64,000 nucleotides of DNA. Source: a virus. Positions 61,146-64,000 of the stretch are shown here, in pieces (the stretch's first letter is position 1; each line of letters starts with the position of its first letter). A program made the position numbers and the translations under genes. The DNA lies in the IMG/VR virus record IMGVR_UViG_3300034061_000981, positions 1 to 64,000 of that record. One strand, 5' to 3'. A model generated the notes under the pieces. It was not told where the DNA came from. It made no database searches and saw only the letters and a list, made by a program, of their open reading frames with translations.

Positions 61146-62914
61146 AAGAAAAATGGAAAAGAGGTCATTTTGGAAGATTCTGGGACCTTAATGAGTTTAA
61201 AAAATTTGATTATGTTCGTCAACCCATTACTGCTGAAGAAGTAGCTGAGTGGGAATCACAGGGCTATGACCATGTTAAAAGTTTTACTGGTCAAATGTAT
61301 GACAATAGAAACCCTATGCCTGATTGGATACAAACCTTTAAGGGTCTTTTTCTTACGTATAAAAATATGACATTTACTTTCTATAAGATGAGTACATTAG
61401 AAATAATGCCAGAGCACTCAGATCATTATAGAACGTATATAAAAATGTTTGATGCTAAAAGTGAAAATGTTCATCGTATTTTAGTAATGCTTGAAGATTG
61501 GAAACCGGGTCATTATTTAGAAATTGATGGGGTTGGGATTACCAATTGGATTGCAGGAGATTACTTTATGTGGCGCGCCGATTGTAAACATGCCGCCGCA
61601 AATATAGGCATAGAAGATAGGTATACATTACAAATAACATGTGAAGAAGTTGAAATTACTGACACATGGAATACGTTACATTGGTATAATATTCCCGATA
61701 TGATCTCTAGGGATAGTTCTTATCTATATTATATGGATCGCATTTTAAGTTTTATACCAAAGGATATTAGTACTAATCCAATGTTCATTTATATGTTTAA
61801 CGAAAACATAAATGAATTAGAAAATATAACACATGATGACTTTGCTATAAATGAATTAAACAATAAAGGTTTAACAATTTATTTAACGGAACCTTTATGT
61901 AGCTATCTAGTAGGAGCCCCACAATGGCATCCACCTAAAGGAACTAAACATAATATGATGTTTTACTCTGAGTTTGAAGGTTTTGAACGCCCCCAACAAT
62001 TTAGAGCAGATGAATTGGATAGCATTGAAAGATATGTAATTAGAAATCAATTAACAAATGTAAAAGTTTATACATGTGACTATGATGCAAAAAAATGGTA
62101 TCCGTACTATTCAGATTTTATGCAAATTGGTTATGATGATTTGTTTGTAAAATCTGTATTACCTAAAAAGATTTACAATCCAGAAGTAGAACCTAATTTT
62201 ACTAAAAAATTTATTTGTTTAAATTGGAGATATACTCCACATAGACAAATGCTAGCGGCATATGTCGCTCCCCTATCAAGTCATGTCAGTTGGTATTTTA
62301 GAGGCGAGTTGGGAATTGTGGGACGGCAATATTGGTGTGATATATTTAACATTCAAATGCGTGACCCGGAAGTGTTTGGTAAATTAATAGCCGGTGTCGA
62401 ATATTTAAATATACATTCTCCTATGAATGTTGATTTAAATCTTACAGAACCAGTTACTATATTACATTCATATTTTAGACATTGCATGCCTAATGGCACA
62501 CTATTTGACCATACTAAAGGTGAATTAGATGAAAATAAGATGGAAGAATCATATAGAGATGTGTTTTGCGATATTGTTACTGAATCAAGATTTGCACAAC
62601 CAACCGGCAATTATAGCGAAAAAACGTTTCACCCTATGTGGTTTAAGAAGCCCTTTGTGTTGGCTGCACCTCCTAACACATTAAAGTTATTAAAAGAGCA
62701 TGGCTTTAAAACATTTAGTGATTTTTGGGATGAGTCATATGATTCAATTACTATACACGAAGAACGTTTATTAAAGATTTTTGAAGTAATTGATTTTATT
62801 AATAATAAATCAATAGAAGAACTACAAGAAATGTATGTTCAAATGAAACCAATATTAGAACACAATTACAATTTAATAAAAGAAAAATTACCACCAATTG
62901 GGATACAAAAATGA
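61142..62914 (+). CDS. Fusion of 2OG/Fe(II) oxygenase-like domain and SETxF domain
   Basis: The 590-residue product carries an oxygenase-like jelly-roll in residues about 60-170. The metal set is HSD (His 92, Asp 94) and His 150, with Arg 160 as probable 2-oxoglutarate contact (EHSDHYRTYIKMF; ADCKHAAANIGIEDRYTLQ). This resembles phage prolyl/aspartyl-hydroxylase-like proteins. Residues about 360-590 are a SETxF domain: CLNWRYTPHRQMLAAYV, IVTESRFAQPTGNYSEKTFH, KPFVLAAPPNTLKLLKEHGF, DFWDESYD and PILEHNYNLI. It overlaps the amidinotransferase gene as ATGA. Hydroxylation of the transferred group or of the acceptor is possible. Confidence 0.65.
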   Translation: MKEKWKRGHFGRFWDLNEFKKFDYVRQPITAEEVAEWESQGYDHVKSFTGQMYDNRNPMPDWIQTFKGLFLTYKNMTFTFYKMSTLEIMPEHSDHYRTYIKMFDAKSENVHRILVMLEDWKPGHYLEIDGVGITNWIAGDYFMWRADCKHAAANIGIEDRYTLQITCEEVEITDTWNTLHWYNIPDMISRDSSYLYYMDRILSFIPKDISTNPMFIYMFNENINELENITHDDFAINELNNKGLTIYLTEPLCSYLVGAPQWHPPKGTKHNMMFYSEFEGFERPQQFRADELDSIERYVIRNQLTNVKVYTCDYDAKKWYPYYSDFMQIGYDDLFVKSVLPKKIYNPEVEPNFTKKFICLNWRYTPHRQMLAAYVAPLSSHVSWYFRGELGIVGRQYWCDIFNIQMRDPEVFGKLIAGVEYLNIHSPMNVDLNLTEPVTILHSYFRHCMPNGTLFDHTKGELDENKMEESYRDVFCDIVTESRFAQPTGNYSEKTFHPMWFKKPFVLAAPPNTLKLLKEHGFKTFSDFWDESYDSITIHEERLLKIFEVIDFINNKSIEELQEMYVQMKPILEHNYNLIKEKLPPIGIQK

Positions 62915-63669
62915 AAGAAAAAATATTATTAATTGCAGGCTGTAGTCATGCCGCCGGAAGTGAGATTGACGGGAGTGAGGATAGTGAATACAATAGACAC
63001 CACTGTTTTGGTAGTGAGTTAGCATCAAAATTAGGTCGTAAACCTATCAATATGTCAATTGCAGGCAATACTAATAGTGGTATAGCAAGAAGTATACTTA
63101 AGTGGTTTTCTGCAAATTATAACCCTAAAAAGATAGATGTTATAGTATTAGTAGCTTGGACTGACAGTACACGAATGGAAGCCCCTGTAACAGAATTATG
63201 TAATCCTCCCCAGCCTTGTTACGCTAATTGGCTCGATATAACCTGTTCTAACTTTTTTAGGTCAACTATGGGTTATGAAGGTGATAAAAACAAACCCGGC
63301 GAAGTTGAAAGAATAAAAAGCATACAAAGATTTATAGCAGAAAATGAACAAATGGTTGAAATTATGTCTATAAACTATGTATTACAAATACAATATTTTT
63401 TACAATCAATAAAAGTAAATTATTTGATGTGTAATACAATGCCTATATTTATGGACCATACCAAGCATTTGGGATATTATTTAAATCTTATTGATGCGAC
63501 TAAATATTATGGTATATACAACAGTGAAGAAGCATTTTTTCCTAAATATAGAAAAGAAGGCTATGTCAATCCAAAAGCAAAATATTGGCATCACGATGAA
63601 ATCCCACATCAACTGTTTGCAGAAGAATTATACAACTTTATACAGGAGAACAAAAATGTTCATAGTTAG
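62911..63669 (+). CDS. SGNH-hydrolase-like protein 3
   Basis: The 252-residue product has LLIAGCSHAAGSEIDG (Ser 12 as candidate nucleophile), PINMSIAGNTNSGIARSILK (Gly/Asn blocks) and, near the end, YWHHDEIPHQLFAEELYNF in place of the D..H block. The histidine assignment is uncertain because the final block is not canonical. It shares the GCS first block with the two other SGNH-like proteins here but is otherwise divergent. Likely esterase or acyltransferase. It overlaps both neighbours. Confidence 0.62.
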   Translation: MKEKILLIAGCSHAAGSEIDGSEDSEYNRHHCFGSELASKLGRKPINMSIAGNTNSGIARSILKWFSANYNPKKIDVIVLVAWTDSTRMEAPVTELCNPPQPCYANWLDITCSNFFRSTMGYEGDKNKPGEVERIKSIQRFIAENEQMVEIMSINYVLQIQYFLQSIKVNYLMCNTMPIFMDHTKHLGYYLNLIDATKYYGIYNSEEAFFPKYRKEGYVNPKAKYWHHDEIPHQLFAEELYNFIQENKNVHS

Positions 63670-63754
63670 ATGGTTTAAAAATTTAGTTAGAGAATACAAG
63701 TACCGCAAGCGCATTAAAGAATTACGCAAACGAGATCCATTTATTTACAAATGA
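63656..63754 (+). CDS. Very small basic protein, 32 residues
   Basis: The frame MFIVRWFKNLVREYKYRKRI continues to RKRDPFIYK, and is strongly basic with an amphipathic helix. It has a good ribosome site (AGGAG at 63644-63648), overlaps the upstream gene by 14 bases and the next start as ATGA. I recall similar short basic proteins in related phages, but the function is unknown. A longer in-frame reading from 63491 lies inside the SGNH gene and was not used. Confidence 0.55.
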   Translation: MFIVRWFKNLVREYKYRKRIKELRKRDPFIYK

Positions 63755-64000
63755 ACTATATCGGTATAAGTGCAGGCTTCCATGATGCGGCCCTAAGCGT
63801 CATAGATAGTAACGGCAATATTGTCTTTGCTGGTCATAGTGAACGCTACAGCAAACAAAAACATGACAAACATTTGTCAATGGGTATTGTTGAGGATGCG
63901 TTAACTTATTGTAACGATGAAGTTGAGATTCACTATTACGAACGTCCAGGGATGAAGTTTTTGCGACAATTACGTTCAGGTGAAAAGCCTAAACTATCTA
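63751..64000 (+). CDS. Carbamoyltransferase (NodU/CmcH family), 3' partial
   Basis: The first 83 residues are visible. MNYIGISAGFHDAALSVID, then NIVFAGHSERYSKQKHDK, is the N-terminal signature of NodU/CmcH/TobZ-type O-carbamoyltransferases (in full-length proteins, GIS..HD.A and EERFxRxKHD-like). These move a carbamoyl group from carbamoyl phosphate to a sugar hydroxyl through carbamoyl-adenylate. The gene continues past the window end. It starts inside the previous stop (ATGA). Confidence 0.82.
   Translation, partial: MNYIGISAGFHDAALSVIDSNGNIVFAGHSERYSKQKHDKHLSMGIVEDALTYCNDEVEIHYYERPGMKFLRQLRSGEKPKLS

Noticed and set aside
63491-63655. Longer reading of the 32-residue basic protein
   Set aside because: The added 55 codons overlap the SGNH gene in another frame, whereas the ATG at 63656 has AGGAG at the right distance.
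1-64000. tRNA genes, CRISPR arrays, insertion sequences, or integration sites
   Set aside because: The gaps are all under about 60 bases, and I saw no cloverleaf, spaced direct-repeat array, transposase or integrase.

Overview
The window is the AT-rich, gene-dense genome of a large tailed phage with a T4-like contractile tail (myovirus), of the type seen in aquatic T4-like phages such as cyanophages and pelagiphages. The evidence is a run of recognisable T4-type baseplate genes (gp53, gp5, gp25 and gp6 homologues) in the expected order, T4-like late-promoter motifs in front of structural genes, every gene on the + strand, and almost no non-coding DNA (no gap exceeds about 60 bases). The host cannot be named from the sequence. 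I see no tRNA, rRNA, CRISPR array or insertion sequence.

Bases 1-34728 are the tail and baseplate region. It starts inside a tail/baseplate structural gene that carries acidic tandem repeats. Then come gp53, a 915-residue probable hub protein, a gp5-like hub/spike without a visible lysozyme domain, gp25, gp6, and a single 19.2-kb gene for a 6408-residue baseplate/fibre protein. That giant protein is a mosaic of two probable seven-bladed propellers and several families of repeated modules. It is followed by a 50-residue gene, a 206-residue structural gene, a tail fibre, and a tandem pair of fibre-like paralogues.

Bases 34777-64000 hold a dense accessory locus of about 24 genes, most joined by ATGA or TAATG overlaps. 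It contains three glycosyltransferase-like genes of GT-A type and seven radical SAM enzymes, four of them tandem paralogues with an N-terminal cysteine-rich (twitch-like) domain. Seven copies of a phage protein family share the landmarks N..(R)..HR, SETxF, (T/S)EK..xP, PF(I/V/L) and DExYD; I call it the SETxF family and suspect a GT10-like glycosyltransferase. Also present are three SGNH-hydrolase-like proteins, a GDP-mannose 3,5-epimerase-like enzyme, a nucleotide-sugar 6-dehydrogenase, a miniature DegT/StrS-like aminotransferase, an amidinotransferase, and a carbamoyltransferase cut by the window end. Two SETxF proteins are fused to other enzymes, one to a methyltransferase and one to a 2-oxoglutarate/Fe(II) oxygenase.

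Together the accessory genes look like a phage-borne pathway that builds, transfers and decorates (amination, amidination, carbamoylation, methylation, hydroxylation, radical chemistry, possibly acylation or deacylation) an unusual glycan. Its place directly after the tail-fibre genes suggests that the product is attached to fibres or to the host surface. That is inference; the sequence shows only the enzyme families and their arrangement.
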